Origin: Actinophytocola xinjiangensis
GTDB lineage: Bacteria; Actinomycetota; Actinomycetes; Mycobacteriales; Pseudonocardiaceae
Reading direction: 5' to 3'
Length of the DNA: 64,000 nt
NCBI RefSeq assembly: GCF_001921215.1
Contig: NZ_MSIF01000001.1
Location: 1,054,001 to 1,118,000, forward strand
Numbering within the stretch: the first letter of the stretch is position 1; each line of letters begins with the position of its first letter. Of this stretch, positions 10,275-18,856 are shown one piece after another. The notes under the pieces are model-generated. The model worked only from the letters and a program-made list of their open reading frames with translations. It was not told the DNA's origin and did not search any database. A program made the position numbers and the translations under genes.

Positions 10275-10675
10275 CCACAGCCGTGCAGCCAGCAGGTGGC
10301 GGCAGCGGGGTGGAACGGCCGACATCGAGCAGTCTGGCCGACGTCATCGACACCATCCTGGACAAGGGCCTGGTCATCGACGCGTACGTGCGGGTGTCAC
10401 TGGTCGGTATCGAACTGTTGACCATCGACGCGCGGGTCGTGGTGGCCAGTGTGGACACCTACCTGCGGTTCGCCGAGGCCGTCAACCGGCTGGACATCTC
10501 CGCCGACGAGAAGCAGGGTCTGCCCGACCTGGTCGGGGGCATGCAGGAAAGCGGCTCCAAGAGCAAGACCAAGGGCGCGTTGGAGGCCGCCGGCGAGAAG
10601 CTGCGGGAGACCCTCGGCGACGACTCCGGCGAGGAGGAGCCGGCCGGACAGCGACGGAAGGGAGGCTCGCGGTGA
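10271..10675 (+). CDS. gvpA: Gas vesicle structural protein GvpA
   Basis: 134 residues. The shell-forming core (about 20-78) reads [40 protein letters not shown] and [15 protein letters not shown], closely matching GvpA of Streptomyces. The C-terminal 55 residues are a charged extension ([12 protein letters not shown] then Lys/Glu-rich) typical of actinomycete GvpA. GvpA polymerises into the gas-permeable ribbed wall. It overlaps its upstream neighbour by ATGA and the next gene by GTGA, so translation is coupled. Confidence 0.92.
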   Translation: MTTAVQPAGGGSGVERPTSSSLADVIDTILDKGLVIDAYVRVSLVGIELLTIDARVVVASVDTYLRFAEAVNRLDISADEKQGLPDLVGGMQESGSKSKTKGALEAAGEKLRETLGDDSGEEEPAGQRRKGGSR

Positions 10676-11424
10676 CCGAGTCCACGCGAGGTGTCTACGT
10701 CTACGGCATCGTGCCGGCCGACGTGGAGGTCCAGCCGGACGCCGAGGGCGTCGGCGACCCCCCTGGCAAGGTCGACATGGTCACCCACGGGGACATCGCC
10801 GCGCTGATCAGCGCGGTCCCCACGGACGAGGCGCTCGGCCGGCCGGAGGACCTCACCGCGCACGCCGCGCTGCTCGACGGTGCCGCGGCCGAGGTGCCGG
10901 TGCTGCCGATGAAGTTCGGCGGCGTACTCGCCGGCCGGGAGCAGGTGACCGAGGAACTGCTCGCCCCGCACCACGACGAGTTCGTCGGCGCGCTGGCCGA
11001 GCTGGAGGGCCGGGCCGAGTACCTGGTGCGCGGCCGCTACCACACCGACACCGTGCTCGGCGAGATCCTGCGGGAGAACCCCGAGCTGGACCGGCTGCGG
11101 GAGCGGATCCGGGAGACCTCGCAGGACGCGTCGCGCAACGAGCGGATCAGCCTCGGTGAGGCGGTCAACAACGCGCTCGCGGCCAAGCGGGCGGCCGACA
11201 CCTCGACCGCGATGAAAGCGCTGGGAGACCTGGACCTGACCGTCACCTCGCGGGAACCCACCCACGAGGAGGACGCCGTGCACCTGGCCTGCCTGGCGCG
11301 GACCGACCAACAGTCTGACCTGGAGGCCGCGTTGAACCGGCTGGCCGAACAGTGGACCGGCCGGGTCGACCTGCGGCTGCTCGGGCCACTCGCGCCCTAC
11401 GACTTCGTGGTCAGCGCGGTGTGA
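10672..11424 (+). CDS. gvpF: Gas vesicle protein GvpF (GvpL/F family)
   Basis: 250 residues of the GvpL/GvpF family, minor proteins needed for assembly. Family features are the opening [24 protein letters not shown] and the acidic helix around [19 protein letters not shown] 10672 overlaps the gvpA stop and follows GGGAGG. F rather than L is chosen because it lies immediately after gvpA and before gvpG, as in Streptomyces; a second family member lies at 12277. Confidence 0.88.
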   Translation: MTESTRGVYVYGIVPADVEVQPDAEGVGDPPGKVDMVTHGDIAALISAVPTDEALGRPEDLTAHAALLDGAAAEVPVLPMKFGGVLAGREQVTEELLAPHHDEFVGALAELEGRAEYLVRGRYHTDTVLGEILRENPELDRLRERIRETSQDASRNERISLGEAVNNALAAKRAADTSTAMKALGDLDLTVTSREPTHEEDAVHLACLARTDQQSDLEAALNRLAEQWTGRVDLRLLGPLAPYDFVVSAV

Positions 11425-11427
11425 GCG

Positions 11428-11667
11428 ATGGGTCTGCTGTCGATGATCGTCGGCCTGCCGCTGGCCCCGGTGCGCGGGGTGGTCAAGCTCGCCGAAGTGG
11501 TGCAGCGGCAGGTCGACGAGGAACTGCGCCACCCGATGTCGGTTCGCCGGGAACTGGAGGAACTCGACCGGCGAGAAGCCGAGGGCGAACTGACCCCGGC
11601 TGAGGAAACCGAGGCACAGCAACGGATTCTCGACCGCATGACCGAACAGAACACGATGGAGAGGTGA
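11428..11667 (+). CDS. gvpG: Gas vesicle protein GvpG
   Basis: 79 residues. The start MGLLSMIVGLPLAPVRGV followed by a charged helical region (EELRHPMSVRRELEELDRR) is the usual GvpG pattern. GvpG is a small accessory protein required for nucleation or assembly. It starts 3 nt after gvpF and overlaps gvpO by 4 bp. Confidence 0.88.
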   Translation: MGLLSMIVGLPLAPVRGVVKLAEVVQRQVDEELRHPMSVRRELEELDRREAEGELTPAEETEAQQRILDRMTEQNTMER

Positions 11668-11951
11668 GTGTGGCGATGGCCGGTACCACGACGTCGGCGA
11701 CCAGGGCCGCCGCCCAGGCACAGGAGCACCTCAGCGCGCTCACGACCAAGGACGTGTCGGGCGTGGTCTCGGTCGAACCTACCGAGGACGGCTGGCTGGT
11801 GGAGGTCGAGGTGATCGAGGACCACCGGATCCCGGCGTCCTCGGACATGCTCGCGGTGTACGAGGCCGCGTTGGACGAGCAGGGCGACCTGCTGTCCTAC
11901 CGCAGAACCAGGCGCTACCCGCGTGGCCGTGCCGACGTGGGGAGGAACTGA
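11664..11951 (+). CDS. gvpO: Gas vesicle protein GvpO
   Basis: 95 residues with the GvpO core AAAQAQEHLSALT, VVSVEPTEDGWLVEVEVIED and the end LLSYRRTRRYPRG. GvpO is a small accessory protein associated with vesicle formation and regulation. GTG 11664 overlaps the gvpG stop; an internal ATG at 11676 is the alternative start. In Streptomyces gvpO leads the cluster, whereas here it is internal. Confidence 0.88.
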   Translation: MSVAMAGTTTSATRAAAQAQEHLSALTTKDVSGVVSVEPTEDGWLVEVEVIEDHRIPASSDMLAVYEAALDEQGDLLSYRRTRRYPRGRADVGRN

Positions 11952-12280
11952 TGACCCAGCCGACGACCGTCCCCCAGGCCGGCCCGCCCAGTCAGTCGGC
12001 CTCCAACCTCGGCGACATCCTGGAACGCGTGCTCGACAAGGGCATCGTCATCGCCGGGGACATCCAGGTCAACCTGCTCGACATCGAACTGCTCACCATC
12101 AAGCTGCGGCTGGTGATCGCCTCCCTGGAGACCGCCAAGCAGGTCGGCATCGACTGGTGGGAGAACGACCCGTGGCTGTCCGGCTCGGCCATCGAGAGTC
12201 GCGGCGGGCAACGCCAGCTGGAGGCGGAGAACAAGCAGCTGCGCGCCAAGATCGCCGAGCTGGAGGCGAGCGGGGAATGA
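11951..12280 (+). CDS. gvpJ: Gas vesicle protein GvpJ
   Basis: 109 residues, GvpA-family. The core ERVLDKGIVIAGDIQVNLLD and IELLTIKLRLVIASLE ends in KQVGIDWWENDPWLS, the signature separating GvpJ from GvpA. A coiled-coil-like tail (QLEAENKQLRAKIAELEAS) follows. GvpJ is a minor component thought to sit at the vesicle tips and nucleate growth. It overlaps gvpO by 1 base and gvpL by 4. Confidence 0.87.
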   Translation: MTQPTTVPQAGPPSQSASNLGDILERVLDKGIVIAGDIQVNLLDIELLTIKLRLVIASLETAKQVGIDWWENDPWLSGSAIESRGGQRQLEAENKQLRAKIAELEASGE

Positions 12281-13053
12281 CCGAGTACGGAAGCTGGGTG
12301 TACGCGGTGGCCAGGGAAGTCGACGCGCACCTGCTGGACGGTCTCACCGGGGTCGCCGGCGAGACCGTCCGATCGGTCGCCGGAAAAGGGCTGAGCGCGG
12401 TCGTCGGGACCGTGCCGCTGGCCGAGTTCGGCGAGCAGGCGCTGCGACGCAACCTCGAGGACCTCGACTGGCTGGCCGGCGTCGCGCGGGCGCACGACGC
12501 TGTCGTGGCCGCCGTCGCGCTGACAGTTCCGGCCGTGCCGTTCCGACTGACCACCGTCTACTACGACGACGACCGGGTCGCCGAACTGCTGCGCACGGAC
12601 GCGAGCCGCTTCACCGAAACGCTGGACCGGATCGCCGGCCGCACGGAGTGGGGCGTGCGCGCCCTGCTGGACCGCGACCGACTCCGCGAGCCGCAGCCGG
12701 CGGCCCCCGCGACCGGTTCGGCCGGCGCCGGCGCGGCCTACCTGCGCCGGCGCCGCACCGAACGCGACACCGGCGCCCGGATCGAACAGTTCGCCCGCGA
12801 GCAGGCCGACACGCTGCACGCCGCGTTGGCCGCGCACGCGGTGGACGCCCGGCGCAACCGTCCGCACGCGCCCGCGCTGGCCGACCCCAACCGGCCGATG
12901 ATCCTCAACGGCGCCTACCTGGTCGCGGAGCGGGACGCGGCCGCGTTCGCCGAGACGGTCCACGAGCTCGACCGGCGCACCGAGGAGGTCGAGCTGCGGC
13001 TCACCGGGCCGTGGCCGGCGTACTCCTTCGCCACCACCGGAGGTGAGCCGTGA
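12277..13053 (+). CDS. gvpL: Gas vesicle protein GvpL (GvpL/F family)
   Basis: 258 residues, the second GvpL/F-family protein. It opens TEYGSWVYAVAREVD and carries the family helix-loop VPFRLTTVYYDD and a C-terminal VELRLTGPWPAYSFA. Position between gvpJ and gvpS matches gvpL in Streptomyces clusters. It overlaps both neighbours by 4 bp. Confidence 0.87.
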   Translation: MTEYGSWVYAVAREVDAHLLDGLTGVAGETVRSVAGKGLSAVVGTVPLAEFGEQALRRNLEDLDWLAGVARAHDAVVAAVALTVPAVPFRLTTVYYDDDRVAELLRTDASRFTETLDRIAGRTEWGVRALLDRDRLREPQPAAPATGSAGAGAAYLRRRRTERDTGARIEQFAREQADTLHAALAAHAVDARRNRPHAPALADPNRPMILNGAYLVAERDAAAFAETVHELDRRTEEVELRLTGPWPAYSFATTGGEP

Positions 13054-13247
13054 CCGCGCCCGTTCCCGCCCCTGACCGGCACATCGCCCTGGTCGACCTG
13101 CTGGACCGGGTACTGGCCAGCGGCGTGGTGATCAGCGGCGAGCTGCGACTGTCCATCGCGGACGTCGACCTGGTGCACGTCTCGCTGCACGCCCTGCTGA
13201 CCTCGGTCAGCACCCTGGAGCGCACCACCCTGGAGCGCCCCCGATGA
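13050..13247 (+). CDS. gvpS: Gas vesicle protein GvpS (small GvpA-family)
   Basis: 65 residues. The GvpA-like core reads HIALVDLLDRVLASGVVISG then ELRLSIADVDLVHVSLHALL. The short, tail-less form just before gvpK corresponds to GvpS of actinomycetes, a minor GvpA paralogue. GTG 13050 overlaps the gvpL stop. Confidence 0.82.
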   Translation: MTAPVPAPDRHIALVDLLDRVLASGVVISGELRLSIADVDLVHVSLHALLTSVSTLERTTLERPR

Positions 13248-13537
13248 CCGACCAGCCGCGCCACCACCACCTCAACGCAGACCCGGAGTCCGCCCAGCAG
13301 AGCCTGGCCGGGCTGGTGCTCACCGTCGTGGAACTGCTGCGCCAGCTGATGGAGCGCCAGGCCATCCGCCGTGTCGACGACGGCGGCCTCACCGACGAGA
13401 AGATCGAACAGATCGGTCTGACGCTGATGCGGCTGGACGAGGGCATGGACGAGCTGTGTGAGCACTTCGAGCTCACCCGCGCCGATCTCAACCTCGATCT
13501 CGGTCCACTGGGCACACTTCTTCCGCCCGAGAACTGA
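13244..13537 (+). CDS. gvpK: Gas vesicle protein GvpK
   Basis: 97 residues with the family core LAGLVLTVVELLRQLMERQ, the IRRVDDGGLTDEKIEQIG stretch and a final LNLDLGPLGTLLP. GvpK is an assembly factor and usually closes these clusters, as here. Overlaps gvpS by 4 bp. The 167 bp after it lead to the LuxR-type gene. Confidence 0.9.
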   Translation: MTDQPRHHHLNADPESAQQSLAGLVLTVVELLRQLMERQAIRRVDDGGLTDEKIEQIGLTLMRLDEGMDELCEHFELTRADLNLDLGPLGTLLPPEN

Positions 13538-13654
13538 CCGAATTCCATCCGGGTACGGAACCGCGGGTTCGATATGAGCCAGGAGCACACGCGTCAACGC
13601 TACCGAAGGTTGTCGGGCGTTCACTGGACACCGCGGCCGCGTCAGTCCACATAG

Positions 13655-13667
13655 GTTGACCGTCAAC
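13655..13667. promoter_or_regulatory. 13-bp perfect palindrome before the LuxR-type gene
   Basis: GTTGAC-C-GTCAAC is a perfect inverted repeat 37 bp before the ATG at 13705. The site could be an autoregulatory operator for the LuxR-type protein or a site for another regulator. No matching copy was noticed before the biosynthetic operons. Function is inferred from position only. Confidence 0.4.
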
Positions 13668-13704
13668 GGGGAACCGCAGTACTCGGCTGTGGGGTTTGGC
13701 GGTC

Positions 13705-14304
13705 ATGATCAGGGTGAACGTTGTCGACAGCATGCCTATTTACGTCAAGGGGCTCGAGGTGAGTCTGGCTCCGAGCGACATCGCTGTCCTTCCGCACCGC
13801 GCGGAACGCGGTGACACTTCACGGGCAGATGTCTTCCTCGTCAACCCCGACGCCGTCGACGGTGGTCCACTGTCGGAGTTCGTGGCCGGGCTCGCGAACG
13901 ACGCGCCGGTGTTGCTGCTCAGCCACGGGGCGAGCGAACTGGCGAGGGACTACTACGTCCAGCTCGGCGCCTGCGGGCTGGTACGGCGGTGCGCGGACGC
14001 CCCGACCGTGGTCTCGGCGGTCCGTTCCGTCGCCGCCGGGGGTGAGTTCTGGGATTCCTCGGTCGCGGCGCCGAACGACGAGACCGCCGAGGTGTCGGAA
14101 TCGTTGTCCCCCCGTGAGTTGCAGGTTCTTCTGCACATCGCGCGAGGGCTCACGCACGGTCAGATCGCGACCAGGCTTCGAGTCAGCGGGAACACCGTGA
14201 ACACCTATGTGAAGCGAATTCGGTCGAAACTGCGTCTGGGCAACAAGGCGGAGCTGACCCGGTTCGCGATGCAGCTGCCCCGGACCGGCCCTGGGGAATC
14301 GTGA
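13705..14304 (+). CDS. NarL/LuxR-type regulator with atypical receiver domain
   Basis: 199 residues. The C-terminal LuxR helix-turn-helix (about 135-195) is clear: LSPRELQVLLHIARGLTHGQ, then IATRLRVSGNTVNTYVKRIR. The N-terminal 115 residues look like a receiver domain (VNVVDSMPIYVKGLEVSL; AVRSVAAGGEFWD). The phosphoacceptor region reads VFLVNPDAV, with Asn where Asp is expected, and the usual acidic pair is reduced to VDS. It is therefore probably a phosphorylation-independent orphan regulator. No histidine kinase is nearby. ATG 13705 is chosen; a TTG 9 nt upstream is possible. The gene borders the biosynthetic cluster and may control it. Its last 122 bp overlap the convergent enoyl reductase gene. 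Confidence 0.82.
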   Translation: MIRVNVVDSMPIYVKGLEVSLAPSDIAVLPHRAERGDTSRADVFLVNPDAVDGGPLSEFVAGLANDAPVLLLSHGASELARDYYVQLGACGLVRRCADAPTVVSAVRSVAAGGEFWDSSVAAPNDETAEVSESLSPRELQVLLHIARGLTHGQIATRLRVSGNTVNTYVKRIRSKLRLGNKAELTRFAMQLPRTGPGES

Positions 14305-15289
14305 GCACGATCTTTCCGATGTGTCGCGCCTGACTCAGGAACCTGAAGGCCTCGGGTGCCTGAAGGATGCTCCAGGTGGTCACCGGAAGCAGTCGCAGGG
14401 CACCGCTCGAGAACAGGTCGACCACCTCGGAAAGCATGCGTCGTACCAGTCCCGGGCCCGCGTCCGTCAGCACGAACCGCCGGTAGCTCAGGCCGGGATA
14501 CGTGCGTTCGACCCACGCGGCCTCCCTGATGTCGGTCTTGCCCATCTCGACGAACCGCCCGCCGCGGGAGAGCAGGCGCAGGGACGCGTCGACGAACTCG
14601 CCGGCCAGGGAGTTGAGCACGACATCGACGCCGCGGCCCCGGGTCGTCCGCCGGAACTTGTCCTCGAACTCCACCGTTCTCGACGAGGCCAGCCGGTCCT
14701 CCCCGATCCCCTCCGCCCGCAGGACGTCCCATTTCCGGGGGTGGGCGGTGCCGAACACCTCCACGCCCCGGTGCCGGGCCAACTGGGTGGCGGCCAGTCC
14801 CACACCCCCGGCGGCCGAGTGCACGAGCAACGACTCGCCGGGCCGGACCGGGGCGAGGTGCACCAGCGCGTAGTAGGCGGTCAGGAACGCCACCGGGGTC
14901 GAGGCGGCCTCGACGAACGACCAGCCGGCCGGAACCCGGGTGAGGGACCGGTGATCGGTCACGGCGGTCGGCCCGAACCCGCCTGGCAGCAGGCCCATGA
15001 CCCGGTCACCGGGAGCCACCCCGGTCACCGCCGTACCGACCTCGACGACCACGCCCGCGCCCTCCAGCCCCAGGCCCTGCCGGCCGGGATACAGACCGAG
15101 GATCGTCAGCAGGTCCCGGAAGTTCACCCCCGCCGCCCGCACGTCCACCCGCACCTGGTGCGGTAGCAACGGCCCCAGGGCCTCCGGGTGGGCGGTCAGC
15201 GCGAGGTTCTCGATCATGCCCGGGGTCGATGCCACCAACCGCCAGGACGGGGTGTCCGCCGGCGGGGTCAGGTGATCAGCGGTAGGCAC
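14183..15289 (-). CDS. Free-standing PKS-type enoyl reductase (MDR family)
   Basis: 368 residues of the medium-chain zinc-free reductase family, very like ER domains of type I PKSs: ENLALTAHPEALGPLLPHQV, VRAAGVNFRDLLTILGLYPG, the NADPH loop HSAAGGVGLAATQLARHRG and VVLNSLAGEFVDASLRLL. Domain homology ends near GKIVLTIP; the final 35 residues are a Cys/Ser-rich read-through into the region shared with the LuxR gene. No PKS in the window has its own ER domain, so this could act in trans. GTG 15289 overlaps the ABC gene upstream by 14 bp. It is the last gene of the minus-strand operon starting at 20025. Confidence 0.85.
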   Translation of the reverse strand: MPTADHLTPPADTPSWRLVASTPGMIENLALTAHPEALGPLLPHQVRVDVRAAGVNFRDLLTILGLYPGRQGLGLEGAGVVVEVGTAVTGVAPGDRVMGLLPGGFGPTAVTDHRSLTRVPAGWSFVEAASTPVAFLTAYYALVHLAPVRPGESLLVHSAAGGVGLAATQLARHRGVEVFGTAHPRKWDVLRAEGIGEDRLASSRTVEFEDKFRRTTRGRGVDVVLNSLAGEFVDASLRLLSRGGRFVEMGKTDIREAAWVERTYPGLSYRRFVLTDAGPGLVRRMLSEVVDLFSSGALRLLPVTTWSILQAPEAFRFLSQARHIGKIVLTIPQGRSGAAASRTGSAPPCCPDAVSTEFASHRCSRCSR

Positions 15290-17039
15290 GGTGCTGGGTC
15301 CGGTAGAGGTCGGCGTAGAGACCGCCGGCGCCGATGAGTTCGTCGTGGCTTCCCAGTTCCGCCACGGTGCCCTCGCTCAGGACGACGATGAGGTCCGCCA
15401 GGCTGACCGTGGACAGCCGGTGGGTGACCAGGACCGTGATTCCGGCGTGGGCGGTGGCGTCCCGGAACGTGGTCAGCAGCGCGTGTTCCGCCCGCGGGTC
15501 CAGGGACGCCGCCGGCTCGTCGAGGACCAGCAGGGACACGTCCTCCCGCAGGAACGCGCGGGCCAGCGCGACCTTCTGCCACTGCCCGCCGGACAGCTCG
15601 GTCCCCTCGTCGTAGGACCGGCCGACCACTGAGGCGAGTCCGTCGGGCAGCGATCGCGGGATGTCCAGCCCGTCGGCCCGGCGCAGTGCCCGGAGGAGGG
15701 CGGGTTCGTCGGCGCCCGGGACGCCGTCGGCGGGCAGCCGTCCCAGACCGACCGACTCCGCCAGGGTGAGTTCGAACCTGGCGAAGTCCTGGAACAGGCA
15801 CGAGACCTGGGCGAGCCAGTCCGCCGTGATCTCCGTTCCCCGGTAGGCGACCTGGCCCTCCGTCGGCTGGTAGAGCCCGCACAGCAGCTTCGACAGGGTG
15901 CTCTTGCCCGCGCCGTTCTCGCCGATCAGCGCGACGACCGAGCCGACGGGAATGGTGAGGTCGATGTCCCGCAGCGCGGGGGTCGAGGAACCGGGGTAGT
16001 GGAAGGACACCTTTCGCAGTTCGATCGCCTCGGCCGCCGCCGTCGGAGCCGGAGCTGCCGGCCGGCGCGGGGCGGGGCGCGGGTCCTCCAGCGCCCGCAG
16101 CCGGTCGAGCGTGGTGCCGACCTCACGCAGAACGGTGAGCAGACCGCTGACCACGCCCATCCGGTTGGCGATGGCGATACCCAGGACGAGGGCCACCAGC
16201 AGGTCCCCGACGGTGGCCGTGCCGCCGCCGACCCGCCGCACGACGAGGACGAGCGCGCCCAGATATCCGGTGACGAACAGGAGTTGGCCGGCGCAGCGCA
16301 GGAGCGCGGCCCGCCGCTCACCACGGACGAGCCGGCGGCTCGCCCGGTCCCAGGCGGTGCCGTGCCGGGCGACCACCTCGTCGGTCAGCCCGAGCAGGCG
16401 CAGCTCCATCGCGGACTCCGGCCTGGACACCAGCCAGAGGAAGTGGTCGGCCAGCCGGTCGTCCCGCGCCGCGGCACGCTGGGCGGTGTCGATCGTGTTC
16501 CTGGCGAGTCGGTTCGCCTCGACGAGCACGACCGCCAGCAGCGGCAACAGCCCCAGCAGCGGGTCCAGCGTGAACAGCAGCGGCACACTCAGCGCCAGCG
16601 TGAGCAGCAGACCGCCGAACTCGAGAATCGCCTCCACCGAGGACCTGGTCCGGCCGATGCCGCGCTGCACCAGATGGAGCAGGTCGGCGAACTCCGGCTG
16701 CTCCTGGTTCTCCAGCGGGGTTCCCGTGCCGACACACGTGAACAGGCGTTGCCGCAGTGCGTCGTCCATCAGCTCACCGAGCTCGAAGTACGACAGGTGC
16801 GCGAAGTGGGCGCACATGAGCTCCGCCATGATCAGCGCGGCGAGCAGCACGCCGCCGGTGATCGCCGGTGTGGCCCGCCCGCCGAGGACGTCGTCCACGA
16901 ACGACCCGAGAACGAGGGCCACCAGCGGGGTCGCGAGGTACCCGGCCGACAGCAGGCCGGTGGCGACCAGCAGCCGGCGTCGGTCGGTGTGCCAGGCGAG
17001 GGTGAGCAGCTGACGGGTCGTTCGCCACATCGACCTCAC
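15276..17039 (-). CDS. ABC exporter (TM-ATPase fusion), second of pair
   Basis: 587 residues: an N-terminal six-helix membrane domain (about 15-320) and a C-terminal ATPase (about 350-585). Visible motifs are Walker A IGENGAGKST, signature ELSGGQWQKVALARAF, Walker B LLVLDEPAASLD and the switch His in LVTHRLST. It overlaps the preceding transporter gene by 4 bp (GTGA); an ATG at 17030 is an alternative start. Two adjacent half-transporters suggest a heterodimeric exporter, probably of the cluster's product. No peptidase domain is present. Confidence 0.87.
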   Translation of the reverse strand: MRSMWRTTRQLLTLAWHTDRRRLLVATGLLSAGYLATPLVALVLGSFVDDVLGGRATPAITGGVLLAALIMAELMCAHFAHLSYFELGELMDDALRQRLFTCVGTGTPLENQEQPEFADLLHLVQRGIGRTRSSVEAILEFGGLLLTLALSVPLLFTLDPLLGLLPLLAVVLVEANRLARNTIDTAQRAAARDDRLADHFLWLVSRPESAMELRLLGLTDEVVARHGTAWDRASRRLVRGERRAALLRCAGQLLFVTGYLGALVLVVRRVGGGTATVGDLLVALVLGIAIANRMGVVSGLLTVLREVGTTLDRLRALEDPRPAPRRPAAPAPTAAAEAIELRKVSFHYPGSSTPALRDIDLTIPVGSVVALIGENGAGKSTLSKLLCGLYQPTEGQVAYRGTEITADWLAQVSCLFQDFARFELTLAESVGLGRLPADGVPGADEPALLRALRRADGLDIPRSLPDGLASVVGRSYDEGTELSGGQWQKVALARAFLREDVSLLVLDEPAASLDPRAEHALLTTFRDATAHAGITVLVTHRLSTVSLADLIVVLSEGTVAELGSHDELIGAGGLYADLYRTQHRAYR

Positions 17040-18856
17040 CCGGCCAGCTGGTCGAAGCGGTCGGCCTGGAGGCGGAACATCGTCGCGTAGGTCCCCGACC
17101 GGGCCAGCAGTTCGTCGTGGGTGCCGTGTTCGGTGATGGTACCGCCGTCGAGGACCGCGATCGCGTCGGTCCGGCGCACGGTCGAGAACCGGTGCGCGAT
17201 GACGAGGGTCGTCACCCCGGCCGTGAGCTCGAAGAACTCCTGGTGGAACGCGGCTTCGGCACGCGGGTCGAGCTGGGCGGTCGGTTCGTCGAGCACCACC
17301 AGCGACGCGCCCATCGCCTGGGCGTACAACGCCCTGGCGAGCGCGATCCGTTGCCACTGCCCGCCGGAGAGGCCGACTCCGCCGTGGTAGCGGGGGCTGA
17401 GCACGGTGTCCAGGCCGTGCGGCAGCGCCTCCAGGATCTCCCGCGCGTTGGCCAGGGTGATCGCGTCCAGCAGCGCGCCGTGGTCCGGGGGGCGGTGGGC
17501 CGCGCCCAGCAGGACGTTGTCCCGCAGGGTGAGGTCGAAGCGGGTGAAGTTCTGGGTGAGCGCCGCGATCCGCTGTCGCCACGCCACGGGGTCGAGGTCA
17601 CCCAGGTCGTGCTCGCCGACGGTGATCCTGCCGTGGGTGGGCGTGTGGAAACCGGCCAGCAGTTTGATCATCGTGGTCTTGCCGGCGCCGTTGAGGCCGA
17701 CGATCGCCGTCGAGCGCCCGGCCGGGATGGTCAGCCGCACGTCGCGGAGCAGGTCGCGGTCGGCGCCGGGATAGCGGAAGTGGACGTGCTCGAACGTGAT
17801 CGCGGCGTCCCGGCGGATCGTCACCGGTTCGGCCGGGGCGCGCGCGGCGGTGTGCGCGGCGCGTACCGCGCGTTCGTGACCGGTGATGACGTCGTGGGCC
17901 AGGTGGCCGTGCTCGGTGGCCGTGTCACAGTCGGGGATGCCCCGACCGAACCGCAGCGGAACGAGCGTGGCCTGGGCGGCGACCACGAGCCCGGCGACAC
18001 CGGGGTCCTGCCCGTGCAGGACCGCGATCGTGACGATGGCGAACACGCCGACCCCGAAACCGACGGCGGTGTACCGGAGAAACGGTCCGAAGTAGACCTC
18101 CCGCCTGGCCTTCCAGGTCTTCGCCAGGTAGGCGGCGGTCTCCCTGCCGGTGCGTTCCCGCAGCCACCCGGTGAGCCGCAGCGCGCGGATCTCCTTGGCC
18201 GACACGCTGTCGGTGCCCAGGTTGTGCAGGTAGAACACGCGCTTGCGCTCGTCGGCCAGCCCGTGCCAGTAGTGGTGGAAGTAGCGACTCAGCGCGCCTC
18301 GGTGGCCGATCCGCAGCAGGACCGCCGCCGCCAGCAGCGGGACGGCGACCAGCCACGACACGGTCACCCCGACCACGGCCACGGCCGCGCCGAGCTGGAG
18401 GTACCTGGCGGTCAGCGGCAGCAGGGCGGCGGCGCCGCTGCCCGGGGTCGGCAGTCCCTGCCGGTGCAGGCGCACCGCGTCGGCGAGCTTGCCGCTCACG
18501 TCGCCGCGCTCGGCGGTCGCCAGCGGCGCCGACAGCGCGTTGGTGATGAGCCGGTGGTGCGCGTGGCGGTCGATCGACCGGGCGATCCCCGTGGTGAGGA
18601 CCGTCCACAGCGGATCGAGCAGCTGCTGGGCGGTCATCGCCAGCACGGCGACGACCAGCCAGGACGTCGCCGTGTCCGGCACGTCCGACGTGGACCACAC
18701 GGTCGCGACGACCTGGCCCATGGCCAGGATGAACGTGACCGGCAGGACCCCCGACACCACCACGAGCGCGGCGGCGGGCACGAGCTGGCGCACCCTGGCG
18801 CCGCGCAGCAGCGCGGCGAGGCCCAGCCACGCGCGGATCCGGTCGGCGAGGATCAT
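17036..18856 (-). CDS. ABC exporter (TM-ATPase fusion), first of pair
   Basis: 606 residues. The membrane domain is about 15-330 (opening RIRAWLGLAALLRGARVRQL; RYFHHYWHGLADERKRVFYL between helices) and the ATPase about 360-600. Motifs are VGLNGAGKTT (Walker A), LSGGQWQRIALARAL (signature), LVVLDEPTAQLD (Walker B) and VIAHRFST. ATG 18856 overlaps the glycosyltransferase stop (ATGA). With the next gene it likely forms a heterodimer exporting the PKS-NRPS product or protecting the producer; export of a glycosylated form is a reasonable inference from gene order. Confidence 0.87.
   Translation of the reverse strand: MILADRIRAWLGLAALLRGARVRQLVPAAALVVVSGVLPVTFILAMGQVVATVWSTSDVPDTATSWLVVAVLAMTAQQLLDPLWTVLTTGIARSIDRHAHHRLITNALSAPLATAERGDVSGKLADAVRLHRQGLPTPGSGAAALLPLTARYLQLGAAVAVVGVTVSWLVAVPLLAAAVLLRIGHRGALSRYFHHYWHGLADERKRVFYLHNLGTDSVSAKEIRALRLTGWLRERTGRETAAYLAKTWKARREVYFGPFLRYTAVGFGVGVFAIVTIAVLHGQDPGVAGLVVAAQATLVPLRFGRGIPDCDTATEHGHLAHDVITGHERAVRAAHTAARAPAEPVTIRRDAAITFEHVHFRYPGADRDLLRDVRLTIPAGRSTAIVGLNGAGKTTMIKLLAGFHTPTHGRITVGEHDLGDLDPVAWRQRIAALTQNFTRFDLTLRDNVLLGAAHRPPDHGALLDAITLANAREILEALPHGLDTVLSPRYHGGVGLSGGQWQRIALARALYAQAMGASLVVLDEPTAQLDPRAEAAFHQEFFELTAGVTTLVIAHRFSTVRRTDAIAVLDGGTITEHGTHDELLARSGTYATMFRLQADRFDQLAG

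Noticed and set aside
8770-13537. Gas-vesicle genes as part of the PKS-NRPS cluster
   Set aside because: They form their own complete operon with its own promoter, and the proteins have no link to assembly-line chemistry; adjacency is probably incidental.
13551-13556. GGGTAC upstream of the LuxR-type gene as a second sigma-B promoter
   Set aside because: The -35 position reads GAAC or CTGA-like sequence rather than GTTT; too weak.
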